A stretch of 45,717 nt of DNA from a virus. The notes beneath the pieces are model-generated. The model did no database searches. It was given only the letters and a program-made list of their open reading frames with translations, and was not told the origin of the DNA. Location of the stretch: the IMG/VR virus record IMGVR_UViG_3300020470_000032, positions 1-45,717 of that record, one strand, 5' to 3'. The position numbers and the translations under genes were made by a program. Below, in pieces: positions 10,701 to 16,268 of the stretch (positions are counted from its first letter, which is position 1; each line of letters opens with the position of its first letter).

Positions 10701-11141
10701 GTTACTCTATCTGATGGTAGTTCATCTATTGGTTCTGACACTAGTTGGCAGTCACAGGATCCTAAGAAGTCTTGTACCGTAAGACTAATTCTGAACGGAG
10801 ACCTATCATCTCCATCATGGGTTGATACTCCATCTCCAGGATTATCACAGGTTGTGTATCATACACCAATGCAAGATGATGATGAATTCGCTAAGATTAT
10901 TGACCGTGTAAACAACGGTATCAATCTACTCGAATTCCGAGCAAATGCAAACACTACCACAGAACAAATTCTGGGTGAGGTTGCTACGCTAGGTAACTCA
11001 ATCATGGGTGGTGACTACACATATCCAAATGGACCTGACACTCTAACTATTGCGGTCATACCTGACCATACATATACGAGTTCCAGTAGGCAGTATACAA
11101 TCTGCTCCACAAGGATTACTTGGACAGAATCTCAAGCATAA
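4785..11141 (+). CDS. Giant virion structural protein (2118 aa) with degenerate repeats
   Basis: A 2118-residue protein, the largest in the window, starting after an AGGAAA ribosome-binding site. It is rich in Tyr, Asn, Gly, Ser and Thr. Between residues about 170 and 1675 I can pick out about eleven units of the form 'H-x-F/L-x-x-G-D/x-x-V-x-Y ... G-x-x-YYV ... F-x-L'. Examples are DHQFKDGQPVIF (about 480), NHGFSEGNAVRY (about 810), DHGLKTGTAVLY (about 932), SHQFQSGDFIEY (about 1063) and HNFRMGDAVHY (about 1280). The C-terminal 400 residues are different. It is closed by a strong terminator just before gp13. Proteins of this size and position occur in T4-like cyanophages as structural proteins. 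A baseplate-wedge or long side-fibre role is inference. Confidence 0.7.
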   Translation: MAKKLLYDYTFDASAKTVAIAGHVDVRKLLFINNATRGTTIYALGDPDLKVTNTAYDALTDITTYTLTFDTSSASHADTDKLQIFIDEEGAEFKPTETFVDPVSKLRVSNPNTLIDTDFEYSLQSTKWETLERIHQIPSFYSSTGDVPLGNIKEINSVNGSKDITVKTNGVHGLVNGIPLDIRGLTQQSAEGTFIIKSIPDEQSFVYESNSAQTTTGDISTVYANVIIGRFYVGSSLSLGEYSAVTTDAAATSTLTIKTPVQSNYAVGTQFYITNSIAVKRKEFDGRAFTSGGAVDFSPTISYKETTQMILWKPEGNDTEQFLVPSASYMNSTTNTITHYVNGQQEKHKLRKGDFMFISYVNGNVTGFSSAGTSGTSATSTNGGNGIYYVIVVDEYSYKLANSPTNCAAGTAVSFTLSDTGQSATQLEMKLFGRGYSSTVMNPYEFDVIECGDEADAAFGRRQRFFFPESIDTSQYTITIPDHQFKDGQPVIFQKGPSPNGTPSSWNSEYCYYIEYVDADTVKLCSDFNSRDPNHDGPYYGSGVSNVQYVGNQGDLYTWGTPFSLWPCIKLARDITNNASGGVQDSQAWYNRNRIICEHSIVNFKEGDKICFHSRSNPPGNTNNTPNNWDYEMDERTYYVRYPAINQSVSTKNFEFSISRTPNGPIHDISDWPNTEHCFAYKIETVSTSNTWYSPQHGFTTNENGDPDYWLQYRFDSNNSVGSAVGNMSTNYWYWMIPVTNNHFRVSLASSDGSNNQPFSSGRPYPNQYEQHRANSYIINLQNFGGDGTNFRHKFRGDNIGNPYLDTFKIDNHGFSEGNAVRYNSNGNPTIQGLQNGQTYYCRNVTQDRFELSDSYGGTRLNISSASATSTPNHYFEDTSAKGSIDGAYEITSKNADELRYDMATNTQIFGKTLVFYPGQACDLKRGWFYIKDHGLKTGTAVLYTVPTGGTAIGQNPPPSVAQQNAGYNSMVHNTTYYVRRISRNWFALATTEANAQNNITVKEYFNLGNDHNDNYQHTLYASSVFGEVVGAGRITYTTKDKTWDGSNESYVNTYSNYVEIGSHQFQSGDFIEYNGFSGATPIKGLDFGEKYYIHRWGSSTVSFHKKRNDARRRRNSIKLYGAGTGTLHQIRYAQNVLKGTVDRGRWNSSTEYFVGDIVTREYNDSQGQPHEYYYVCSQDSLDNWDDLRYDYSDTTNINYDPPNDLGNNFWRRLSDYRQQTGGSTGGALETNMINQYTPGDHILLDDERLCGYEYGYGYWSYSNVDNGGIYVNTPSSNYHNFRMGDAVHYRNEGKWYALEQQATTLPTDYGGLEDGSIYFVNVVDYYRFSLHLSPDEARQGINAITLAYASGNSSYYNMHRFYRMEPDIIPIKIISITDQNEMTVEEPSVPRVIEFDPQETQQIYIEADGSQTLTTVTVCDTENEMFFLKTVEGVEGANAGTGGGKYYGWDKYMRTGTRVIYSHATDDSNINGFSKDYNYFVINMGNGYYRFYGNGNNNSGQRQNSYSGYYNTFSDTGQGNNHTWTICTENWNNHNYIIPTNVYVKPSSYALHRPFDGGVEINPGKSADSSIVRQTRRYFRYQSGKGLQYSTATNFNPPLEVKTITGGTDGSSNPNCTIVTRRPHFLEVGDSISLEDVTVSGGTNHYIGDNFTVATVTDEFTFTYLLAGTPSDATPSGFPTLHKNGWNNAVVRAGMFDDQNGFFFEYDGINLNAVRRSSTQQVGGTVTATKDSQILNGNGTTFTKQLSVDDYVVLRGMSYKVAYIQSDTELYMTTAYRGVTSSDIIMTLTVDTKTPTSQFNLDKCDGTGQSGFELNVKRLQMAYIDYSWYGGGKIRYGFKDQHGRVFYAHQYIHSNIFNEAYFRSGNLPARYEVSTVGDRVTGSKFSPSLFHWGASVIMDGQFEDDKAYLFSAASDTTYLLDQKEDGDEDQANRVYPMLSIRLAPSVDAGVKGNIGTRDLINRMQLQLKAISVTLSDGSSSIGSDTSWQSQDPKKSCTVRLILNGDLSSPSWVDTPSPGLSQVVYHTPMQDDDEFAKIIDRVNNGINLLEFRANANTTTEQILGEVATLGNSIMGGDYTYPNGPDTLTIAVIPDHTYTSSSRQYTICSTRITWTESQA

Positions 11142-11150
11142 GAACGATCA

Positions 11151-11177
11151 AACCCTCACATCACGTGAGGGTTTTTT
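11151..11177 (+). terminator. Rho-independent terminator after the 2118-aa gene
   Basis: Perfect 9-base arms AACCCTCAC (11151-11159) and GTGAGGGTT (11165-11173) enclose a five-base loop and run into a T tract. It starts ten bases after the stop codon and separates the fibre block from the neck block. Confidence 0.92.
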
Positions 11178-11185
11178 CATAAATA
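11178..11185 (+). promoter_or_regulatory. T4-type late promoter (CATAAATA) for gp13
   Basis: CATAAATA differs at one base from TATAAATA. It lies immediately after the T tract of the preceding terminator and 26 bases before the gp13 ATG, with an AAGGA ribosome-binding site between. Terminator and restart in one small gap make this a convincing late start. Confidence 0.65.
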
Positions 11186-11210
11186 CTCTTATAAAGGATT
11201 CTGTAGATAA

Positions 11211-12023
11211 ATGTCAGCGACTAAACCTGCAACTAGAACAGAGCTGAAGGAATATTGTCTGAGACGATTAGGCAAGCCTGTTCTTCAAATTAATGTTGAT
11301 GATACTCAGGTAGAGGATCTCATTGATGAAAGTATTCAATATTTTAATGAACGTCATTTTGACGGTGTTGAGAGAATGTTCTTGAAGCACAAATTTACTG
11401 CAGCTGAAATAACTAGATTCAAAGAAGGCAATACTACAACTACATCTCCTGATGGAACCGAGTGGGAAGAGAGAAATAATTATATAGAAGTTCCTGCACA
11501 TATTCTTGGTGTCAATAAAGTTTTTGGAATGTCCTCCCAATCAATCAGGGGGAACATGTTTGGTATTGAATACCAAATTTTCTTGAATGACTTGTATCAG
11601 TTTGGTGCAATAGATATACTCAACTATTATATGACTAAATCCTATCTTGAAGATTTGGATTATGTTCTAAATAGTGGATCTATAATTGCATATAGATTTA
11701 ATAAGAGAGTTGATAGATTGTATATTGATGTTGATGTCAAAGATGTAGTTGAAGGTAACTATCTTATTATCGATTGTCATAGAGCATTAGATCCAACATC
11801 TATGACTCAAGTATTTGATGATAGTTTTATGAAACAATACCTAACTGCTAAAATAAAAAAACAGTGGGGTCAGAATCTTATCAAGTTCAGAGGAGTAAAA
11901 TTCCCTGGCGGTGTTGAGTTAGATGGTAGACAAGTCTACGAAGATGCTCAATCAGATCTGAAAGATATTGAAGAAAAAATGCTTTCAACTTATGAACTTC
12001 CACCACTTGACATGATAGGATAA
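11211..12023 (+). CDS. gp13: gp13 neck (head completion) protein
   Basis: A 270-residue protein matching gp13 of T4-like phages, which with gp14 forms the neck that joins the filled head to the tail. The N-terminus (TRTELKEYCLRRLGKPVLQI, then NVDDTQVEDLIDESIQYF) and the central part (YIEVPAHILGVNKVF, then FGIEYQIFLNDLY) are characteristic of the cyanophage members. Its stop overlaps the gp14 start (TAATG), the usual gp13-gp14-gp15 arrangement. A late-promoter-like box and an AAGGA site precede it. T4 gp13 is about 309 residues, so this one is slightly shorter. Confidence 0.9.
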   Translation: MSATKPATRTELKEYCLRRLGKPVLQINVDDTQVEDLIDESIQYFNERHFDGVERMFLKHKFTAAEITRFKEGNTTTTSPDGTEWEERNNYIEVPAHILGVNKVFGMSSQSIRGNMFGIEYQIFLNDLYQFGAIDILNYYMTKSYLEDLDYVLNSGSIIAYRFNKRVDRLYIDVDVKDVVEGNYLIIDCHRALDPTSMTQVFDDSFMKQYLTAKIKKQWGQNLIKFRGVKFPGGVELDGRQVYEDAQSDLKDIEEKMLSTYELPPLDMIG

Positions 12024-12934
12024 TGGCATCTCAAAAAAGTACTCATTTTGCAGAATACGGTGGTTCCACCACAGAGCAGGCTCTTGTACAGGACTTGATA
12101 GATGAACATATCAAGATTCATGGTAGTACAGTTTTTTATCTACCAAGAACTTTGAATGATGTTGATCAAGTTTGGGGTGAAGCATCTAATTCTGAATTTA
12201 AAGAATCAGTTCAGATAGAGATGTACTTGAAGAGTAGTGATGAATTTGATAATGATATGGCAGATACCGTCACTCAATTTGGGTTATCTAATAACGATGC
12301 CCTTACCTTTATGGTATCTAAGAAGAGATGGACAGAAGAATTTGATGGAAATTTTGCAGGTAAGTTAGCAGATGATAGACCAGCAGAAGGAGATCTAATT
12401 TATTTTCCATTGACTAAAGGTTTATTTGAAATCAAGTATGTAGAACATCAAGCACCGTTCTATCAACTTGGTGATCTTTATTGTTATGAATTACGTACTG
12501 AACTCTTCCGTTACTCTGGGGAAGATTTGGATACTGGTGTTGCTGAGATTGATGCAATAGAAGTTGAGAAGTCATTCAAGACAAGTCTTGTTATTGATCC
12601 TACTCAAACTAATAATGGAATTGCATTTACTGTTGATGAAGAGATTGCAGGATCTGTCAGCAATGCTACTGCTAAGGTTGTTTCTTGGGATACAACTAAT
12701 AATATTCTTGTTGTTTATGACAAGACTAATTCATTTACAGAAGGAGAGACTCTTACAGGTCAAACCTCTGGTGCTTCATGGTACATAAAGAACTCTAGTG
12801 CTGCTGGTGCTACGAGAACTGAAACTGTCTATATACAAGATAGTACTGGTGAAAATGTAACTAATAGAGTTATTGAAGTTGATGCAGATAGTATCATTGA
12901 CTTTACAGAACGCAATCCATTTGGTGAATTCTAA
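12023..12934 (+). CDS. gp14: gp14 neck protein
   Basis: A 303-residue protein with the gp14 pattern: an early segment with STVFYLPRTLNDVDQVWGE, then EFKESVQIEMYLKS, and a central EGDLIYFPLTKGLFEIKYVE followed by HQAPFYQLGDLYCYEL. gp14 works with gp13 at the portal-tail joint. A Thr/Ser-rich region (residues about 200-270) separates the core from the C-terminal end, as in other cyanophage gp14 proteins, which are longer than T4 gp14 (256). It overlaps gp13 and gp15 by one base each, indicating translational coupling. Confidence 0.9.
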   Translation: MASQKSTHFAEYGGSTTEQALVQDLIDEHIKIHGSTVFYLPRTLNDVDQVWGEASNSEFKESVQIEMYLKSSDEFDNDMADTVTQFGLSNNDALTFMVSKKRWTEEFDGNFAGKLADDRPAEGDLIYFPLTKGLFEIKYVEHQAPFYQLGDLYCYELRTELFRYSGEDLDTGVAEIDAIEVEKSFKTSLVIDPTQTNNGIAFTVDEEIAGSVSNATAKVVSWDTTNNILVVYDKTNSFTEGETLTGQTSGASWYIKNSSAAGATRTETVYIQDSTGENVTNRVIEVDADSIIDFTERNPFGEF

Positions 12935-13749
12935 TGTTTGGAAATTTCTTTTATAACGAGATACTTAGAAAAACAGTTGTCTCATTCGGAACACTTTTTA
13001 ATAACTTTGATATCAAGCGTTTCAATAACGCAGGTGATGTTGTTGAATCAATTCCTGTTCCATTATCATATGGTCCTACACAAAAATTCATTGCAAGGAT
13101 TCAGCAGCAACCTAACCTAAGAGGTAAGGAGACTCAGATAACTTTACCTAGAATGTCTTTTGAGATGCAAGGTATAAGTTATGATCCAACTAGAAAGTTA
13201 GCTCCACTCAAAGTAGCAATTACTAAGAAGGATAATAATTCTAAGTACAAGCAATATATGCCTGTACCATATAATATAAATTTTGAGGTTTCAGTTTATG
13301 TTGTCAATCAGGATGATGGATTACAAATAATTGAACAGATACTTCCATTCTTCCAACCACAATTTACGATAACTTTGAAACTCATAGCAGAGACTGATGA
13401 GAAAAGAGATGTTCCAGTTGTATTAAATAATATAAATTATCAGGATGAATATGAAGGTAATTTTGAAAGAAGGCAAGTAATTATTTGGAGACTCAGTTTT
13501 ACTGCTAAGACATATCTATTCGGACCTGTTGCAGATACTGGAGTTATCAAGAAGACTATTGCAAGCTTCTACTCTGATAGCAATCCAAGTAATGCTAGAA
13601 GAGAAAGGACTTATACAACTGTTCCTAAAGCAACCACAGACCAAGATGGTGATGGTGATGTTGATGCAGCAGATACTGCTCTACTAACAGAATTAGATAA
13701 TGAGGACTTTGGATTTAGCACAACTATTACTGATAATCCCTTTACATAA
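12934..13749 (+). CDS. gp15: gp15 tail sheath terminator
   Basis: A 271-residue protein with the conserved gp15 features FGNFFYNEILRKTVVSFGTL near the start and LPRMSFEMQGISYDPTRKL around residues 70-90. T4 gp15 forms the hexameric cap of the tail tube and sheath and contacts the neck. Its length equals that of T4 gp15 (about 272). A C-terminal extension holds an aspartate-rich loop DQDGDGDVDAADTALL (about residues 231-246) resembling dockerin or EF-hand calcium-binding loops. The gene starts within the gp14 stop and is followed two bases later by gp16. Confidence 0.9.
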   Translation: MFGNFFYNEILRKTVVSFGTLFNNFDIKRFNNAGDVVESIPVPLSYGPTQKFIARIQQQPNLRGKETQITLPRMSFEMQGISYDPTRKLAPLKVAITKKDNNSKYKQYMPVPYNINFEVSVYVVNQDDGLQIIEQILPFFQPQFTITLKLIAETDEKRDVPVVLNNINYQDEYEGNFERRQVIIWRLSFTAKTYLFGPVADTGVIKKTIASFYSDSNPSNARRERTYTTVPKATTDQDGDGDVDAADTALLTELDNEDFGFSTTITDNPFT

Positions 13750-13751
13750 CA

Positions 13752-14171
13752 ATGAAAAATTTTGACGCTATAGATGATACTTTTGATACTTCCACTACAG
13801 AAGTAACTACTACTCCTGAAGGTGGATGTACAACAAGAAGAAATCAGCTAACTGATGTTACTGATCCTGATCAAGACTATGAATATACTAGAGGGAATTT
13901 ATATTCCTTGATAGAGAAGGGACAGGAGGCAATGAATGGTATACTAGAAGTTGCACAGGAAACTGATTCTCCTAGAGCATATGAAGTAGCTGGTCAATTG
14001 ATAAAGTCAGTTGGTGATACTACAGATAAGTTACTTGATCTTCAGAAGAAGATGAAAGATTTAGGTGAGGATAAAGGTAAACCAACTAATATTACAAACA
14101 ATGCTATATTTGTAGGAAGCACTGCTGAACTTCAAAAAGCATTGAAGCAATCTATGAAAGATAATAAATAA
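13752..14171 (+). CDS. gp16: gp16 small terminase subunit
   Basis: A 139-residue acidic protein in the gp16 slot between gp15 and the accessory genes before gp17. The central part (YEYTRGNLYSLIEKGQEAMN, then PRAYEVAGQLIKSVGDTTDK, then LLDLQKKMKDLGED) is the long antiparallel helical pair that gives gp16 its oligomeric ring. The end, ITNNAIFVGSTAELQKALKQ, is a typical T4-family gp16 tail. It would regulate gp17 ATPase and nuclease activity during headful packaging. Its length is shorter than T4 gp16 (164), as usual for cyanophages. Confidence 0.88.
   Translation: MKNFDAIDDTFDTSTTEVTTTPEGGCTTRRNQLTDVTDPDQDYEYTRGNLYSLIEKGQEAMNGILEVAQETDSPRAYEVAGQLIKSVGDTTDKLLDLQKKMKDLGEDKGKPTNITNNAIFVGSTAELQKALKQSMKDNK
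14163..14170 (+). promoter_or_regulatory. Late-promoter-like AATAAATA box
   Basis: AATAAATA overlaps the gp16 stop codon, with only six bases to the next ATG at 14176. That leader would be very short, so the match could be chance in AT-rich stop-codon sequence. Confidence 0.25.
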
Positions 14172-14175
14172 TAGT

Positions 14176-14439
14176 ATGAATAGATTATTTGAAAAAAGAC
14201 TCTACACTATTGGATGGGTCTGGAGTGTTGACTTTACCTTCAAAGGTATTAGAATGTTTGCAGACTTCTATTATCCACAAGGAACTTATATGAAGAGAGA
14301 GCGTCTTGAGAAAGATCTTCACAAACTTTATCCAGGAGCAGTCCTAGTTAGTTGGAGAAGAACAAATCAAGAACCACGTGGACCTCTTGTTGTTATGCAA
14401 GAATCTAATAAATATTCAAACGACACTAAAGGAAAATGA
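14176..14439 (+). CDS. Small basic protein, function unknown
   Basis: An 87-residue basic protein containing KRLYTIGWVWSVDFTFKGIR and FYYPQGTYMKRERLEKDLHK. The charged C-terminal half could contact nucleic acid, but no motif is diagnostic. It follows gp16 by four bases and overlaps the next start by ATGA, so it belongs to the late structural transcription unit. I do not recognise a named family. Confidence 0.6.
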   Translation: MNRLFEKRLYTIGWVWSVDFTFKGIRMFADFYYPQGTYMKRERLEKDLHKLYPGAVLVSWRRTNQEPRGPLVVMQESNKYSNDTKGK

Positions 14440-14687
14440 TCATTACACCTAAGTCTGCTGCTGTAGATATCAATGGCAGTGCAAATAATGTCAGCAGTGC
14501 AAAGTTGGTATCACTAGTGAATACTAATAGTGGTGCATGTCTCATAGTAAACAGCAATGGTAACGGATTTTATGTTGCTGCAGGAGAAAGAGTAGTTGTA
14601 GAAAAGAAAGCATCTGAGACACTCAATGCTACCACAGGGTCATCTGCATCAGTCTGGGCAACCTCAGTGGGGTATCTGGGACCATAA
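14436..14687 (+). CDS. Small beta-rich protein, function unknown
   Basis: An 83-residue protein rich in Ser, Asn, Val and Ala, with alternating hydrophobic strands (AKLVSLVNTNSGACLIVNSN, then GFYVAAGERVVVEKKASETL). The pattern suggests a compact beta-sandwich such as a small head or tail decoration protein. It overlaps the upstream gene by four bases (ATGA). There is no signal peptide or membrane segment. The virion role is inferred from composition and neighbours only. Confidence 0.6.
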   Translation: MIITPKSAAVDINGSANNVSSAKLVSLVNTNSGACLIVNSNGNGFYVAAGERVVVEKKASETLNATTGSSASVWATSVGYLGP

Positions 14688-14693
14688 TAAATA
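14686..14693 (+). promoter_or_regulatory. Late-promoter-like AATAAATA box before the 2OG oxygenase gene
   Basis: AATAAATA lies at the stop of the preceding gene, 23 bases before the ATG at 14716, which is the same spacing as the gp13 element. It differs from TATAAATA at the first base. Confidence 0.45.
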
Positions 14694-14715
14694 ATAACAT
14701 ATTGATTTTTTCATA

Positions 14716-15408
14716 ATGAGAAGCAAACATAAAAATAACTTACCCTTTGAGGCTCGTAAGGTTTCTGCTAAAGAAGCACGTAAACGAGCAGCAGAGGGTA
14801 ATCCTATAGGTGATATAACAGCACCTGGATTGAATCCTCATGTGCATCATTTATTTACTACTCCCATTTGGCATCAAAAACGTGTAAAGAATTTTGAAAA
14901 AATACAAGAAGAAATTGAAGAGGTTATACCAGAAATAGATTTCAATATGATTGAAACTTGGGGAACCACACATTATTTGTCAACAAAAGATTTTCAACAG
15001 GATTTGTTTAGAGACTATATGTTGGATTCTTTGTTGAGAGAAATTCAAAGAAATGTTACAGATTATTTGATAGAACTTCGTTTTGAACCAAGACCTTTTC
15101 AGATGTGTTCTTGGCTCACTAAGTTTGAAAAGGGATGTTATGGTCATATCCATAATCATGGAACTTCAGATCTTTCTGGTGTTTATTATTATAAGACTAA
15201 TGGAAAAGATGGAGATTTATTTTTCCAATCTCCTGCTCCTGGACATGGAATGAGTAAAGTATGTGCTGCTAGTTGTGGTGGTTCAAGACGTTATATTCCA
15301 CAGGAAGGAGTGCTATTATTATTCCCTGGATTCTTGGATCATGGTATCCATACAAACGATACAGATAATACTAGGATAAGTCTTTCTTTCAACATAAGAT
15401 TCCAATAA
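14716..15408 (+). CDS. 2OG-Fe(II) oxygenase family protein
   Basis: A 230-residue protein resembling the putative 2-oxoglutarate/Fe(II) oxygenases common in T4-like cyanophages. The double-stranded beta-helix core shows the expected residues: an iron-binding region GHIHNHGTSDLSGVYYY (His144/146/148), a distal His in FLDHGIHTN (His209 or His212) and Arg220 in NTRISLSFN for 2-oxoglutarate. The strand PQEGVLLLFPGFLDHGIH is typical. The N-terminal part contains HHLFTTPIWH, also seen in this family. Such enzymes hydroxylate proteins or small molecules; the phage substrate is unknown. It sits in the accessory island after gp16 behind a late-promoter-like box. Confidence 0.78.
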   Translation: MRSKHKNNLPFEARKVSAKEARKRAAEGNPIGDITAPGLNPHVHHLFTTPIWHQKRVKNFEKIQEEIEEVIPEIDFNMIETWGTTHYLSTKDFQQDLFRDYMLDSLLREIQRNVTDYLIELRFEPRPFQMCSWLTKFEKGCYGHIHNHGTSDLSGVYYYKTNGKDGDLFFQSPAPGHGMSKVCAASCGGSRRYIPQEGVLLLFPGFLDHGIHTNDTDNTRISLSFNIRFQ

Positions 15409-15428
15409 TAGGTATTAACTGCTATAAT
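15400..15428 (+). promoter_or_regulatory. Host-type extended -10 promoter before the petE unit
   Basis: TATAAT at 15423-15428 is preceded by TGC, giving the extended -10 form TGnTATAAT. The -35 region 17 bases upstream (15400-15405) is poor, which is tolerated with an extended -10. It is suited to drive 15457 and petE. The downstream sequence TTAGTAGTGTAG is almost repeated at the candidate promoter near 16077. Confidence 0.5.
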
Positions 15429-15456
15429 TAGTAGTGTAGTATGGGATTGAAAGATC

Positions 15457-15684
15457 ATGCCCCTGACTCAGCAAAAGCATTACACAGTCGGATATCACGA
15501 CACAGAACATAGGCATTATGAGATCTGCGAGTACGCAGTAGACTCATATGAAGCAATTCAACACAGCAAAGAGGATGTACCTTATCTAAAGGAACATCCT
15601 CATTTTATTGATTATTGTACTAATGAAAGTGGATTGGATTGGATGATGAAAGCTATGGAAGCTGGTATCCCAATGGGTAGATAA
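15457..15684 (+). CDS. Small conserved-type cyanophage protein, function unknown
   Basis: A 75-residue acidic, His-rich protein (KHYTVGYHDTEHRHYEICEY, then KEHPHFIDYC). It lies just downstream of a host-type extended -10 promoter and five bases before petE, so it is likely co-expressed with plastocyanin. Seven histidines could bind metal, but the spacing fits no family I know. There is no signal peptide or transmembrane segment. Confidence 0.6.
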   Translation: MPLTQQKHYTVGYHDTEHRHYEICEYAVDSYEAIQHSKEDVPYLKEHPHFIDYCTNESGLDWMMKAMEAGIPMGR

Positions 15685-15689
15685 ACAAC

Positions 15690-16046
15690 ATGGAGAATAT
15701 ACAAATGTGGTTGAATAGATTGTTTGCTTGGTTTCTTATTTTTGCAATGCTGTTTGGTGTTAGTACTACAGCATACGCAGCAGAAATCCAAATGGGTAAA
15801 GATGGGATGTTAGTATTCGCACCATGTGAACTAACAATTGCTGTTGGAGATACAGTTACGTTTGTGAATAATGAACTGCCTCCACATAACGTAATGTTTA
15901 CTGGACATGATGAACTCTCACATAATGACCTGGCATTTATGCCAGGTGAGAGTTTTGATGTTACCTTTGAGAAAGCAGGTGATTATAGTTTCCAATGTGA
16001 TCCTCACGCTGGTGCTGGTATGAAGGGGGTTATCCATGTACAGTGA
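15690..16046 (+). CDS. petE: Plastocyanin (photosynthetic electron carrier)
   Basis: A 118-residue type-1 copper protein of the plastocyanin family. Residues 1-30 form a signal peptide (hydrophobic core FAWFLIFAMLFGV, cleavage likely after AYA at 30), which would target the thylakoid lumen. The mature 88 residues carry all four copper ligands: His66 in LPPHN, then Cys103, His106 and Met111 in CDPHAGAGM. Plastocyanin carries electrons from cytochrome b6f to photosystem I; a phage copy would sustain or redirect this flow during infection. Host plastocyanins have about 97-105 mature residues, so this is short. The usual Arg after PH is Ala107, and an extra Cys46 is present. Confidence 0.93.
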   Translation: MENIQMWLNRLFAWFLIFAMLFGVSTTAYAAEIQMGKDGMLVFAPCELTIAVGDTVTFVNNELPPHNVMFTGHDELSHNDLAFMPGESFDVTFEKAGDYSFQCDPHAGAGMKGVIHVQ

Positions 16047-16215
16047 TGTGGTCTGGTCAATAAATATCATGTGTGCTATACTATTAGTAGGTGTAGCCAT
16101 TTCAATTTATTGGATCTTTATGTATGATACTTGGTATCCTAACTCCCTTATTAATAGCAACTACTCCCAATCAGATGATTCAGGATCTGAGAACGTGGGA
16201 ATCGGAACAAACTAG
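16036..16215 (+). CDS. Tiny single-span membrane protein overlapping petE
   Basis: A 59-residue reading frame starting inside the last codons of petE (11-base overlap) and ending TAG at 16213-16215. It begins MYSDVVWSINIMCAILLVGV and has one clear membrane span at about residues 9-29, followed by a polar Ser/Asn-rich tail (NSLINSNYSQSDDSG). Overlap with petE suggests coupled translation, so it may act at the thylakoid or cell membrane alongside plastocyanin, but that is inference. An alternative start is the Met at residue 12. I do not recognise the family. Confidence 0.55.
   Translation: MYSDVVWSINIMCAILLVGVAISIYWIFMYDTWYPNSLINSNYSQSDDSGSENVGIGTN
16054..16082 (+). promoter_or_regulatory. 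Candidate host-type promoter inside the small membrane gene
   Basis: TGGTCA (16054-16059), a 17-base spacer and TATACT (16077-16082) preceded by TGC form an extended -10 promoter. The sequence after the -10 (TTAGTAGGTGTAG) closely resembles that after the 15423 promoter. It would transcribe the nuclease and downstream genes. Confidence 0.4.
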
Positions 16216-16233
16216 AACTCCTGTAGAAGACTC

Positions 16234-16241
16234 TATAAATA
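16234..16241 (+). promoter_or_regulatory. T4-type late promoter (TATAAATA) for the nuclease gene
   Basis: An exact TATAAATA octamer lies 27 bases before the ATG at 16269 and 18 bases after the preceding stop. It also suits downstream gp17. Confidence 0.7.
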
Positions 16242-16268
16242 GTTCACTTGAACAATTGGAGTGGGAAA

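Noticed and set aside
16056-16066. AATAAATA-like sequence inside the small gene after petE as a late promoter
   Set aside because: It is within a coding frame and more than 200 bases before the next gene, and an exact TATAAATA exists at 16234.
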